A stretch of 14,284 nucleotides of DNA from Actinomycetota bacterium (GCA_018902765.1 JAHIQC010000133.1:1-14284); one strand, 5' to 3'; counted from the stretch's first letter, positions 1 through 7,080 are shown. Made by a program: numbers and translations. Notes: a model not told the origin generated them from the letters alone.

Positions 1-1401
1 CCGCTCGAGGCCGAGATGATCACACCGTTCATTCGACGACGCCACGGGATCGAGCCGGTCATCGTGCCGCATCCCGGAATGGAGCGCCCGCTTCGCGACT
101 CGTACGGGATCATCGTCTACCAAGAACAGGTCCTGCTCGTGGCCCAGGCCGTGGCCGGTTTCGATCTAGCCGAGGGCGACACGCTGCGTCGTGCGATGAC
201 CAAGGGCCGCTCGCGTGAGGAAATGGCACGCATCAAGACCCATTTCATCGAACGCGCGCTGAAACGCGATGTGACCCTTGAGGTCGCCGAGGAGGTCTTT
301 CGCCAGCTCGAAGGGTTCGCGGCATACGGATTCAACAAGGCGCATGCGGCGTGCTTCGCGGTCATCTCCTATGCGAGCGCATGGCTCAAGACCTATTACC
401 CGGCAGAGTTCACCGCCGCGATCATGAACAACCAACCGATGGGCTTCTACTCCCCACGCCACGTGCTCAACGACGCGCGTGCTCATAGGATCGAGATCCT
501 TTCCCCGCACGTCAACGAGTCAAAAGCGACCTACGGCGTCGAGCGCGATGGCACGGCGATCCGGGTCGGGCTGGCCGACGTGCACGAGATGAACAAGCGC
601 TTGCTTGCAAGCATCGGTCACGAACAAGCGATACGCCCCTTTCGCGATCTTGCGGATTTCCTGCGTCGCACACGCGCAGAGGCACCTGCCGCAGACTCCC
701 TCATCCGCATCGGTGCGCTCGACGGTTTGGGCATCACAGAAGCCGGACGCCCACCCACGCGCGATGAGATGCTCGCGCTTCTGCCCGAGCTCAAGGCCGT
801 ACTGGCGCGTGAGGGAAGCGCAGGTGATGACGTACTTTGCCTAGCGCCCGCACCGACCCGCCCGGCCGAGGACCCCTCGCATGTGAGCGGATGGTCGTTG
901 GCCAGGCGACTTTCGGCCGAACTGGAACTCCTCGGCCTGACGCTTTCGTGTCATCCACTCGAGATCGCCGCGTGCGACTTGGAGCGCCAAGGGGTCACCT
1001 ATGCACGCGACCTGCCTGCCGTCAGCGATGGCACGCGCGTGACCGTGTGCGGCGTACGCGAACGAGCTCAGACGCCTCGGACGCGCTCGGGCAAGCGTAC
1101 GTGCTTCCTCACACTTGAGGACCCGACGGGGCTTTTGGACGTCGTCGTGTTCGAGGATGCCCTCAACCGCGTCGGCGGCGTGATCGTGAAGCACCGCTGC
1201 TACCTGGTGACCGGCAGGCTGCAAAACAACATCGAGCGAGGCTTGGCGATAATCGCCGAGGATGTGCGGCCTTACGTCGTGCGTGCACAGGATGGCGACC
1301 CGGTGCGGCTGCGGCGAGGTGTGCCGAGCGGACCTATGGGCCCGGGACTAGGAGGAGCAGGCGCACCGGAGGAGGAGTCATGGGAGGCGGCCGAAAATTA
1401 G
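1..1401 (+). CDS. dnaE: DNA polymerase III alpha subunit, DnaE2/ImuC-like, 3' part (5' end outside window)
   Basis: The reading frame is open from base 1, so the gene begins upstream; 466 residues are visible. This is the C-terminal half of a C-family replicative-type polymerase: end of the palm/fingers (YGIIVYQEQV at about 35-44), the tau/fingers-associated helices, a helix-hairpin-helix patch (RIGALDGLG at about 236-244) and an OB-fold (about 343-425). The PHP and catalytic aspartate regions lie outside the window. The stretch MNNQPMGFYSP (about 142-152) is characteristic of error-prone DnaE2/ImuC proteins, where DnaE1 has a different sequence; the preceding GFNKAHAA segment is more DnaE1-like, so the subtype is likely but not certain. 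I see no QxxLF-type beta-clamp motif. The tail after residue 440 is Gly/Pro/Glu rich and looks disordered. It ends 6 bp from the convergent dinB, which supports a lesion-bypass context. Family call is firm; subtype about 70%. Confidence 0.93.
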   Translation, partial: PLEAEMITPFIRRRHGIEPVIVPHPGMERPLRDSYGIIVYQEQVLLVAQAVAGFDLAEGDTLRRAMTKGRSREEMARIKTHFIERALKRDVTLEVAEEVFRQLEGFAAYGFNKAHAACFAVISYASAWLKTYYPAEFTAAIMNNQPMGFYSPRHVLNDARAHRIEILSPHVNESKATYGVERDGTAIRVGLADVHEMNKRLLASIGHEQAIRPFRDLADFLRRTRAEAPAADSLIRIGALDGLGITEAGRPPTRDEMLALLPELKAVLAREGSAGDDVLCLAPAPTRPAEDPSHVSGWSLARRLSAELELLGLTLSCHPLEIAACDLERQGVTYARDLPAVSDGTRVTVCGVRERAQTPRTRSGKRTCFLTLEDPTGLLDVVVFEDALNRVGGVIVKHRCYLVTGRLQNNIERGLAIIAEDVRPYVVRAQDGDPVRLRRGVPSGPMGPGLGGAGAPEEESWEAAEN

Positions 1402-1407
1402 CTGATT

Positions 1408-2730
1408 CTATGATTCCGACTCAGTGATGATGTCATCAGGCTTGATCGACGAGGATGGGGTGCCGGTGGTCCGCGGGGTGAGTTTGCGAGATCCCCGCAC
1501 GACCGCCTCATCCCCGAAGCGCTCCCTGACCGCATCGAGACCCTGTGCAAGACGACGCATCCGGTCCTCGTCGAGCTTTGGTGAGGCACTCACGACAGGC
1601 TCTGCTTCTGAGAACAGATCGAGCTGCTGAGCCTGTTCGTCTAGGCCCGTGACCCCCACGCCGATGAGCCGCACGCCCACTCCGGGACTCCACACCGAGC
1701 GGATGAGTTCCTCGGCGACTGGACCTATCACGGCCTCGTTATCGGTGGGTGCGGAAAGCGTCCTTTGCACGGTACGCGTGGTGAAGTCGGAGAAGCGGAG
1801 CTTGACGTGGATCGTGCGCCCCGAAAGCTGCTTTCGTCGCATGCGACGCCCGACGCGATCTGCCAACGACTCGATCACGCTGTGGACCTGAGCGGGTTCT
1901 CGCAGGTCAGCAGCGAAAGTGCGTTCGTTTGAGACGGACTTCACGGGCGCGTTCTCGTGGACCGAGCGCGTATCGATGCCTCGACAGCGCTGCACGGTGA
2001 CCACGCCATGAGCCCCAAGCAGCTGCGTGGCGGTACGGTCGTCGAGCGCGGCGAGATCGCCCAGTGTCGCGATGCCGTGTCTGCGCAGCCTACCAGCGGT
2101 CTTGGGCCCGATGCCGCTCATGAGCTCGATGGCAAGCGGTGCGAGGAACAACCTCTCCGTGCCCGGAGGCACCACGGTGATCCCGTGCGGTTTGTCGAAG
2201 TCCGATGCGATCTTGGCCACGGTCTTTCCGGTGGCCACTCCGATCGAGCAGGTGATTCCCAGCTCGTCGATCTGCGCTGAGATCTGTTGCGCGATGGAGA
2301 CCGGATCGACCGGCGTGGTGGGCCCGGGGGAGATGTCGATGAAGGCCTCGTCTACCGAGACGGGCTGCACGAACGGTGAGAAGTCGCGAAAGATCGCGAA
2401 CATCGCGTCGGACAGCTCCTTGTAGCGCTCAAAGCGCGGAGTGGCCCAGACCGCGTCGGGCGGCGCCAGGCGTGCAGCCTGCGCGGCAGACATGGCCGAG
2501 CGGATACCGAACTTGCGCGCCTCGTATGATGCGGTCGACACCACACCGCGTCCGGTCGGAGAGCCGCCCACGATGACGGCACGACCTCGCCATTCGGGAT
2601 GATCGAGCTGCTCGACGGCGGCAAAGAACGCGTCTAGATCAACGTGCAGAATCGCCCGTGCGTCCCATGAACCGGGGAGCTCGATTGCATCGTCGCCGAG
2701 GGCGGTTTGCGTGTCACGTTCAGGATTCAT
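1408..2730 (-). CDS. dinB: DNA polymerase IV (Y-family translesion polymerase)
   Basis: The 440-residue product inserts nucleotides opposite damaged template bases. Visible Y-family features: HVDLDAFF (residues 29-36, catalytic D31 and D33, steric-gate F36), YEARKFGIRSAM (69-80), SVDEAF (125-130, catalytic D127 and E128), a helix-hairpin-helix around MSGIGPKTAGRLRRHGI (204-220), a little-finger domain starting near SVSNERTF (265-272), and a beta-clamp binding motif QLDLF (369-373). All catalytic residues are present. About 65 residues follow the clamp motif, a longer tail than in short Pol IV proteins. The ATG at 2730-2728 is preceded by no convincing Shine-Dalgarno; a TACACT box (2742-2737) would place the transcript start at the ATG itself, so the mRNA may be leaderless. 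No actinobacterial GAAC-N4-GTTC LexA box is seen upstream. The gene is convergent with the dnaE2-like gene and divergent from nfo. Confidence 0.96.
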   Translation of the reverse strand: MNPERDTQTALGDDAIELPGSWDARAILHVDLDAFFAAVEQLDHPEWRGRAVIVGGSPTGRGVVSTASYEARKFGIRSAMSAAQAARLAPPDAVWATPRFERYKELSDAMFAIFRDFSPFVQPVSVDEAFIDISPGPTTPVDPVSIAQQISAQIDELGITCSIGVATGKTVAKIASDFDKPHGITVVPPGTERLFLAPLAIELMSGIGPKTAGRLRRHGIATLGDLAALDDRTATQLLGAHGVVTVQRCRGIDTRSVHENAPVKSVSNERTFAADLREPAQVHSVIESLADRVGRRMRRKQLSGRTIHVKLRFSDFTTRTVQRTLSAPTDNEAVIGPVAEELIRSVWSPGVGVRLIGVGVTGLDEQAQQLDLFSEAEPVVSASPKLDEDRMRRLAQGLDAVRERFGDEAVVRGSRKLTPRTTGTPSSSIKPDDIITESES

Positions 2731-2736
2731 GGCACC

Positions 2737-2742
2737 AGTGTA
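2737..2742 (-). promoter_or_regulatory. putative -10 box of dinB, leaderless
   Basis: TACACT on the minus strand ends 6 bases before the dinB ATG. Transcription would then start at or within a base of the start codon. There is no recognisable -35 at the expected spacing and no Shine-Dalgarno, which fits a leaderless actinobacterial transcript but is only an inference from box position. Confidence 0.35.
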
Positions 2743-2752
2743 GTACCAGGCA

Positions 2753-2781
2753 CTGACCGACGCCGAAGGTGCAGGTACAAT
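2753..2781 (+). promoter_or_regulatory. nfo promoter (CTGACC-N17-TACAAT)
   Basis: A -35 CTGACC (2753-2758) and a -10 TACAAT (2776-2781) are separated by exactly 17 bases, each close to the sigma-70-type consensus. The expected start is about 2788, leaving a short leader that holds GAAAGGA at 2798-2804, five bases before the nfo GTG. Confidence 0.55.
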
Positions 2782-2809
2782 CCATCAGTACCCCGATGAA
2801 AGGAACGTC

Positions 2810-3670
2810 GTGCTCGTAGGCGCCCATCTCTCCGTCTCTTCCGGTTACCCCGCGACAGTCGAGTACGCGATCGAGGCTGGATGCGAGTGCATGCAGGTGT
2901 TCGGCAAGAGTCCTCGGCAATGGAAGGGCAAGGCGCTGGACCCCGAGGCGGCAGCGGGGTTTGTCCAGTCGCGCAAACAAGCCGGGCTCGGACCCCTGTT
3001 CACGCATACCGCATACCTGATAAACCTCGCAACTGATGCTGAGCCGATCCGGTCTCGCTCGATCGAGGCGCTTGCCGATGAGATGGGCCGCGGCCGACTT
3101 CTGGGCGCGGCAGGCGTGGTGCTTCATATCGGTCACGATCCACATGAAGACTCTCCAGCTGCCGCGGTTCGCGTCGCGTCAGGAATCGTCGCTGCCTTCG
3201 AGGCATGCGGCTGCTCGCATCCGGACACGAAGTTGCTTCTGGAAAACACCGCGACTCGCGGATTCGGCTCCGGCATGGACGATTTCGCGGCGGTGTTCAC
3301 CGCACTGCCACTTGAGGTTCGAGAGCTGGTAGGGGTGTGTTTCGACACCTGTCACGGTTTCGCGGCTGGTATCGAACTTGGATCCTCGGCGGCCTGGGAG
3401 ACCCTCCTCGACGATATCGAGCGCGCGTGCGGCCCCGGTTCTTTGGGCCTGATCCATGCCAACGACTGCAAGTTCGAGTTCGGATCGCACCGCGACAGAC
3501 ATGAGTGGATAGGCAAGGGGTTCCTCAAAGACGAGGCGTTCGAAGCCATGCTTTGTGTCGATCGTCTCGAAAGTGTGTGTGCTGTCACAGAGATGCCTGG
3601 GGACATACCCGATAAGGATGTTGTGAACATAGCGAAGCTCAAGGAGCTTCGCGAAGAGTGTTCCCGCTGA
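2810..3670 (+). CDS. nfo: endonuclease IV (AP endonuclease)
   Basis: The 286-residue TIM-barrel enzyme cuts DNA 5' to abasic sites and trims blocked 3' ends in base excision repair. All nine trinuclear-zinc ligands of the family are present at the positions expected from the E. coli enzyme: H66, H106, E145, D179, H182, H216, D229, H231 and E261, within FTHTAYL, VLHIGHD, LLENTA, FDTCHGFAAG, IHANDCK, RDRHEW and TEMPG. Length matches the family (about 280). The GTG start at 2810 follows GAAAGGA with a 5-base gap and gives the usual N-terminus (VGAHLS, then SGYPATVEYA). It is a single gene with its own promoter, divergent from dinB, and no clear terminator follows. Alternative functions are very unlikely. 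Confidence 0.97.
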   Translation: MLVGAHLSVSSGYPATVEYAIEAGCECMQVFGKSPRQWKGKALDPEAAAGFVQSRKQAGLGPLFTHTAYLINLATDAEPIRSRSIEALADEMGRGRLLGAAGVVLHIGHDPHEDSPAAAVRVASGIVAAFEACGCSHPDTKLLLENTATRGFGSGMDDFAAVFTALPLEVRELVGVCFDTCHGFAAGIELGSSAAWETLLDDIERACGPGSLGLIHANDCKFEFGSHRDRHEWIGKGFLKDEAFEAMLCVDRLESVCAVTEMPGDIPDKDVVNIAKLKELREECSR

Positions 3671-3689
3671 ATATGGCCCATTATGCGGG

Positions 3690-3718
3690 TTGCCGTGCTA
3701 ACGATGCGGCCCTAGCAT
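3690..3718 (+). promoter_or_regulatory. possible promoter of the acidic Cys-tail protein gene
   Basis: TTGCCG (3690-3695) and TAGCAT (3713-3718) are spaced 17 bases apart, each matching the consensus at four of six bases. The same TAGCAT -10 recurs in the much stronger tRNA promoter at 9375-9380. It lies in the only gap between nfo and the next gene. Weak on its own. Confidence 0.3.
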
Positions 3719-3778
3719 AGAGATTCACGCGAGACACATTGCACACTGATTCCGGATGCATGATTCGAGGTGCTTGAA

Positions 3779-4954
3779 TTGGGATTCTTCCTTCTGGGAC
3801 GCGGTCGGGACACCGGCGATCTCAGGCTCATATCATCTGAGCTTTACTCCAACCGCGCCGATGCGCTCGATGCGCTGACGCTCATGTCGGGTGAACCGAC
3901 CTTCGAACACCGCGATGCAGAGGTGTTCGTACTCGACTTGGACTCCGGTGTGCCGATCTTGCTCGTCTCGACCCCGGCCGCACCTGTCGGCGCTATCGAG
4001 GAGGCGACGTCCGACGAAGCGTCCGCCGAGGATGAGGCCGAAACGACGCCCGACGACGCCCCTGTGAAGGAGCTCGTCGATGACACCGCCCACGATGCGG
4101 GAGTCTGGGAGGCTCCATCCGAGGTCGTCGACGACACCCCTGCCGAGGAGCCCGAGGGAACCGGACTTGCCGGAGCGCTCAAGCGAGCCACCGGTGCGCT
4201 CGAGTCAGAAGGCATTGTTGCTCCCGACTCGATAGGACCCGCCGCGATCGAGGAGAACTCGGAGATCCCATCAGTTCTCGATCAGCCTTGGCTTGCCGAA
4301 ACCGACGAGGAAGATGATTCTTCGACGCCCGAAATGCCGCTCACAGAAGCCGAGTCGGAAGCGGCATGGCCTTGGGATACGGCTGCGGACAAGGGTACGG
4401 GCGCGGAGCCCGTTGCTGCAGCAGACTTCGAGGCAGAGTCAGAGTCAGAGCCAGAGCCAGAGGCAGAGGCAGAGGCAGAGCCGATTGTCGAAGCCGATCC
4501 AGAGCCTGTCATCGAGGCCGAAGCCGAGCCCGAGGCTCCTGCGGTGCCCGTTGAGCCGGTCCTCGAGGCTCCCGCGTATGTGCCGGATCCTTTCGAGGAG
4601 CCCGCAAACGATCCGGACGATTTCCTCAAGCTCATCTCGACCGATGATTCATCCTCGGCCGGTCGGACCGTTGTCATGGGTGCATATGCGGATGAATCCG
4701 CACCTCAATCTGTTGACGAGGCGCCGCAACCTGCTGTGTTGGTCGATGATGACAATGAGATCGACAGCATTCTGGCCGATCTTGGACCCGTTGAGACACC
4801 CGCGCTTACCGCTGAGGCCGCTGGCGTGCCCCATACCGCCGGTTCTCCTACCGAGGGACTGACGTGTGACGACTGCGTGTATGTGAACACCTGTCCGAAC
4901 CAGGAAGGACTCGACCCCGCCACGTGCGGGAACTTCCAGTGGAAGACGGTCTAG
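3779..4954 (+). CDS. unrecognised acidic protein: N-terminal domain, Glu-rich tether, four-Cys tail
   Basis: I do not recognise the family. The start is chosen as TTG 3779 because GAGGTG (3767-3772) sits six bases upstream; the in-frame GTG at 3770 overlaps that Shine-Dalgarno and would add only three residues (394 versus 391). Numbering from GTG: residues 1-70 look like a small folded alpha/beta domain (LGFFLLGRG at 4-12, EVFVLDLDSGVPILLVS at 51-67). Residues about 75-355 are dominated by Glu, Asp, Ala and Pro, with no membrane segment, and look like a disordered acidic tether. The end carries CDDC-VY-VNTC, then C386 followed by FQW, giving C366, C369, C375 and C386 (CX2CX5CX10C), a likely zinc or iron-sulfur knuckle. 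No signal peptide, so cytoplasmic. It precedes the chelatase gene by about 86 bases on the same strand, but the intervening palindromes suggest separate control. Function unknown. Confidence 0.88.
   Translation: MGFFLLGRGRDTGDLRLISSELYSNRADALDALTLMSGEPTFEHRDAEVFVLDLDSGVPILLVSTPAAPVGAIEEATSDEASAEDEAETTPDDAPVKELVDDTAHDAGVWEAPSEVVDDTPAEEPEGTGLAGALKRATGALESEGIVAPDSIGPAAIEENSEIPSVLDQPWLAETDEEDDSSTPEMPLTEAESEAAWPWDTAADKGTGAEPVAAADFEAESESEPEPEAEAEAEPIVEADPEPVIEAEAEPEAPAVPVEPVLEAPAYVPDPFEEPANDPDDFLKLISTDDSSSAGRTVVMGAYADESAPQSVDEAPQPAVLVDDDNEIDSILADLGPVETPALTAEAAGVPHTAGSPTEGLTCDDCVYVNTCPNQEGLDPATCGNFQWKTV
4430..4477 (+). repeat. in-frame hexanucleotide tandem repeat GAG-NCA, eight copies
   Basis: Eight consecutive hexamers follow the pattern GAG(G/T/C)CA: GAGGCA, GAGTCA twice, GAGCCA twice, GAGGCA three times. 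They are in the coding frame and encode Glu alternating with Ala, Ser or Pro. The codons GCA, TCA and CCA are used throughout, whereas the surrounding gene prefers C- or G-ending codons, which points to recent expansion by replication slippage rather than selection on each codon. Copy changes would keep the frame and alter only the tether length. Confidence 0.85.
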
Positions 4955-4985
4955 TCCTCACAGATACCAAATGTGGGATAGCAAC

Positions 4986-5021
4986 CAGGGCCCTGCTACC
5001 GTATATTGTAGTAGGGCCCTG
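4986..5021. repeat. 36-bp inverted repeat made of two GGGCCC palindromes around a TATATT box
   Basis: The left arm CAGGGCCCTGCTAC (4986-4999) and right arm GTAGTAGGGCCCTG (5008-5021) are complementary except for one position that would be a G-U pair in RNA; the 8-base loop is CGTATATT. Each arm contains AGGGCCCT, itself a perfect palindrome (4987-4994 and 5013-5020; centres 26 bp apart). The loop holds TATATT (5002-5007), a good -10 hexamer, though no -35 stands at 16-18 bp. It ends eight bases before the GGAGG of the chelatase gene. It could be a paired operator over a promoter, or an RNA hairpin (terminator of the upstream gene or leader structure); no T-run follows, which argues against a standard intrinsic terminator. 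Confidence 0.75.
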
Positions 5022-5028
5022 AGTTTGC

Positions 5029-5034
5029 GGAGGG
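5029..5034 (+). promoter_or_regulatory. ribosome binding site that decides the chelatase start
   Basis: GGAGGG lies at ideal distance (six to seven bases) from the in-frame ACG at 5041 and one base or less from the in-frame ATT at 5035. It is 70 bases from the first usual start codon (TTG 5107). It therefore argues that translation begins near 5041 rather than at 5107. Confidence 0.6.
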
Positions 5035-5040
5035 ATTGTC

Positions 5041-7005
5041 ACGTCGCGACCCGCTCACATCTTTCCGTTCACCGCCATCGTCGGTCAGCAGACGCTCAAG
5101 TCAGCGTTGTTGCTGAACGCGGTGGATCCACGTGTCGGCGGCGTCCTAGTCCGCGGCGAGAAGGGGACGGCGAAATCCACGGCCGTTCGCGCTTTGGCTG
5201 CTGTGCTGCCGGAGATGGATGTCGTCGAGGGTTGCCGATTCTCCTGCGACCCAGCCGACCCGGGCGCGTGGTGTCCCGAGTGTCGCGAGCGACGCGACTC
5301 CTCACGCGACCCGCTTCCCAAGCTTCAGCGCCGCCCGTACGTGGTCGACTTGCCGGTTTCCGCAACCGAGGATCGGCTGGTCGGGACGCTGAATTTGGAG
5401 CACGCGCTCAAGCACGGCGAACGCATATTCGAACCGGGCATACTTGCCGAGGCCAACCGCTCGATTCTGTATGTCGACGAGGTCAATCTGCTGGACGATC
5501 ATCTCGTGGACACGCTTCTGGATTCCGCCGCCATGGGCGTCAACGTGGTGCAGCGAGAAGGCATCGCCTACACCCACCCGGCGCGCTTCATCCTGGTGGG
5601 GACCATGAATCCCGAAGAGGGAGACGTCAGACCCCAGCTTCTGGATCGCTTCGGGCTGTGTGTCGAAGTCGAGGGCGTGCGTGAGCCGTCATCTCGCGTC
5701 GATATCGTGAAGCGTCGCCACGCGTTCGAGGAGGATCCGAGCGCGTTCGCACGGACGTGGATAGACTCGGAGGATGAACTGCGAGTCAAGCTCAAGCATG
5801 CGCGTCTGCGGCTTCCAACGGTCGTCGTATCCGACGAGATACTCTTCTCGATAGCCACGCTGTGCTCTCAGATGGGAGTCGATGGCCATCGAGCCGATCT
5901 GGTGATGGCACGCGCAGCCGCCGCGTATGCGGCCTTCGCTGGCCGCGCCTGCGTGGAGATCGATGATGTTCGAATCGTTGCGCCGCTCGTGCTCGCACAT
6001 CGAATGCGCAAGACCCCATTTCACGATGAAACATTCGATGAGCAGCGTGTCTCATCGGCGCTTGACACGATCGGCTCAGACTCCGGACAGTCGCGCTCCG
6101 ATCCGGGCGACTCCGCAGACGGTTCCGGTGCCGGCGCGTTGGCCGCTAGTGTGATGAGCGCAAACGGGATTTCCGAGGAGATCGATCTGTTTGGTTCCTC
6201 GGCGGATCTGTTGCGACCCTTGGACGAGGCACGTCGCTCAATGAGCGGAAGACGGCATGAAACCATTTCGACCGACGGACGCGGACGCTACACCCGCTCC
6301 GAGCCCGCCCGCGCAGGCAGCACCGATGTCGCCCTTGATGCCACGATTCGGGCCGCGGCGCCGCTTCAGGCGATGCGAACCGGTGATATGGCGATAAACA
6401 TCGCCAAAGAGGATGTCCACACGAAGGTGCGGAAACGCAAGGTCGGCGCTTCGATCGTTCTGTGCGTGGATGCGAGCGGCTCGATGGGAGCTGCTGATCG
6501 CATGGATGCCGCCAGGGGCGCCATCTTGGAGTTGCTGGTAGACGCGTATCAGCGCAGGGACCGCGTGGGACTGGTCTCGTTTCGTGGGGACGACGCGGAG
6601 ATCGCTCTTGCGCCAACCGCTAGCGTCGAGTTGGCTCAGCTGAAGCTCAAATCCCTGCCCACGGGGGGTGCGACACCTCTGGCGCACGGCCTGGTCCGCT
6701 CGCTGGAGTTGCTCGAAGGGGAGATGCGTCGCAACAGCGACACCATTCCATGGCTGATCTTGGTGACAGATGGTCGAGCGAATGTCGGCCTCAACGGGGG
6801 CTTGGGCAGCGAAGACGCTCGCGCTGTCGCGGCGCGAGTCAGGGCTGCCAAGGTGCACGTTCTGGTGATCGACACAGGCAGCGGACCACGTTCCGTCAGC
6901 GGTGCACGCGACATCGCGAAGGCCGCCGACGGCGAATACGTGCGGCTCGCGTCCATCGACCCTTCAACCATGGCGAAAGCGGTTCGTGAGCGCCTCAAGC
7001 GCTGA
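5041..7005 (+). CDS. fused ChlI/ChlD-type AAA+ and VWA metal-chelatase subunit (cobalto-/magnesium-chelatase family)
   Basis: The product drives ATP-dependent insertion of a metal (Co or Mg) into a tetrapyrrole together with a large CobN/ChlH-type subunit not in this window. Numbering from 5041 (654 residues): FPFTAIVGQ (9-17), Walker A GEKGTAKST (39-47), cysteines C65, C69, C78 and C81 (CX3CX8CX2C) in an insert, Walker B ILYVDEVNLLD (142-152), sensor GTMNPEEG (187-194), LLDRFGL (200-206), a low-complexity linker (about 340-430), and a VWA domain with MIDAS residues DASGS (477-481), T545 in GGATPL and D577 in TDGRAN. The nearest ordinary start, TTG 5107, would remove the conserved FPFTAIVGQ segment. 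Upstream, the frame is closed by TGA at 5020 and offers no ATG, GTG or TTG. GGAGG (5029-5033) is seven bases before ACG 5041, so I place the start there; ATT 5035 is the alternative. Likely cobalamin synthesis, not proven. Confidence 0.9.
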   Translation, partial: TSRPAHIFPFTAIVGQQTLKSALLLNAVDPRVGGVLVRGEKGTAKSTAVRALAAVLPEMDVVEGCRFSCDPADPGAWCPECRERRDSSRDPLPKLQRRPYVVDLPVSATEDRLVGTLNLEHALKHGERIFEPGILAEANRSILYVDEVNLLDDHLVDTLLDSAAMGVNVVQREGIAYTHPARFILVGTMNPEEGDVRPQLLDRFGLCVEVEGVREPSSRVDIVKRRHAFEEDPSAFARTWIDSEDELRVKLKHARLRLPTVVVSDEILFSIATLCSQMGVDGHRADLVMARAAAAYAAFAGRACVEIDDVRIVAPLVLAHRMRKTPFHDETFDEQRVSSALDTIGSDSGQSRSDPGDSADGSGAGALAASVMSANGISEEIDLFGSSADLLRPLDEARRSMSGRRHETISTDGRGRYTRSEPARAGSTDVALDATIRAAAPLQAMRTGDMAINIAKEDVHTKVRKRKVGASIVLCVDASGSMGAADRMDAARGAILELLVDAYQRRDRVGLVSFRGDDAEIALAPTASVELAQLKLKSLPTGGATPLAHGLVRSLELLEGEMRRNSDTIPWLILVTDGRANVGLNGGLGSEDARAVAARVRAAKVHVLVIDTGSGPRSVSGARDIAKAADGEYVRLASIDPSTMAKAVRERLKR

Positions 7006-7074
7006 GGTTCAGCTCACAAAAGCACGCTCAAGGTGTGTGGGATTGCGCGGTTCCTGCCGATACACACACTGTTG

Positions 7075-7080
7075 TATACT
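7075..7080 (+). promoter_or_regulatory. -10 box upstream of the secreted Ig-like protein gene
   Basis: TATACT matches the -10 consensus at five of six bases and lies 49 bases before the ATG at 7129. The -35 region (TTCCTG at 7051-7056, 18-bp spacer) is poor. The implied leader is about 40 bases and contains GGGGGAG. Confidence 0.4.

Noticed and set aside
3671..3720. Possible terminator hairpin after nfo
   Set aside because: Only short stems (GCCG/CGGC, TGCTA/TAGCA) without a T-run; not convincing.
4430..4477. CRISPR-like repeat
   Set aside because: The units are contiguous hexamers with no spacers and lie in frame within a coding region.
4971..5684. 237-codon plus-strand frame overlapping the chelatase start
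   Set aside because: Arg/Ser-rich out-of-frame reading of the chelatase and its upstream hairpin; the chelatase frame carries the conserved motifs.
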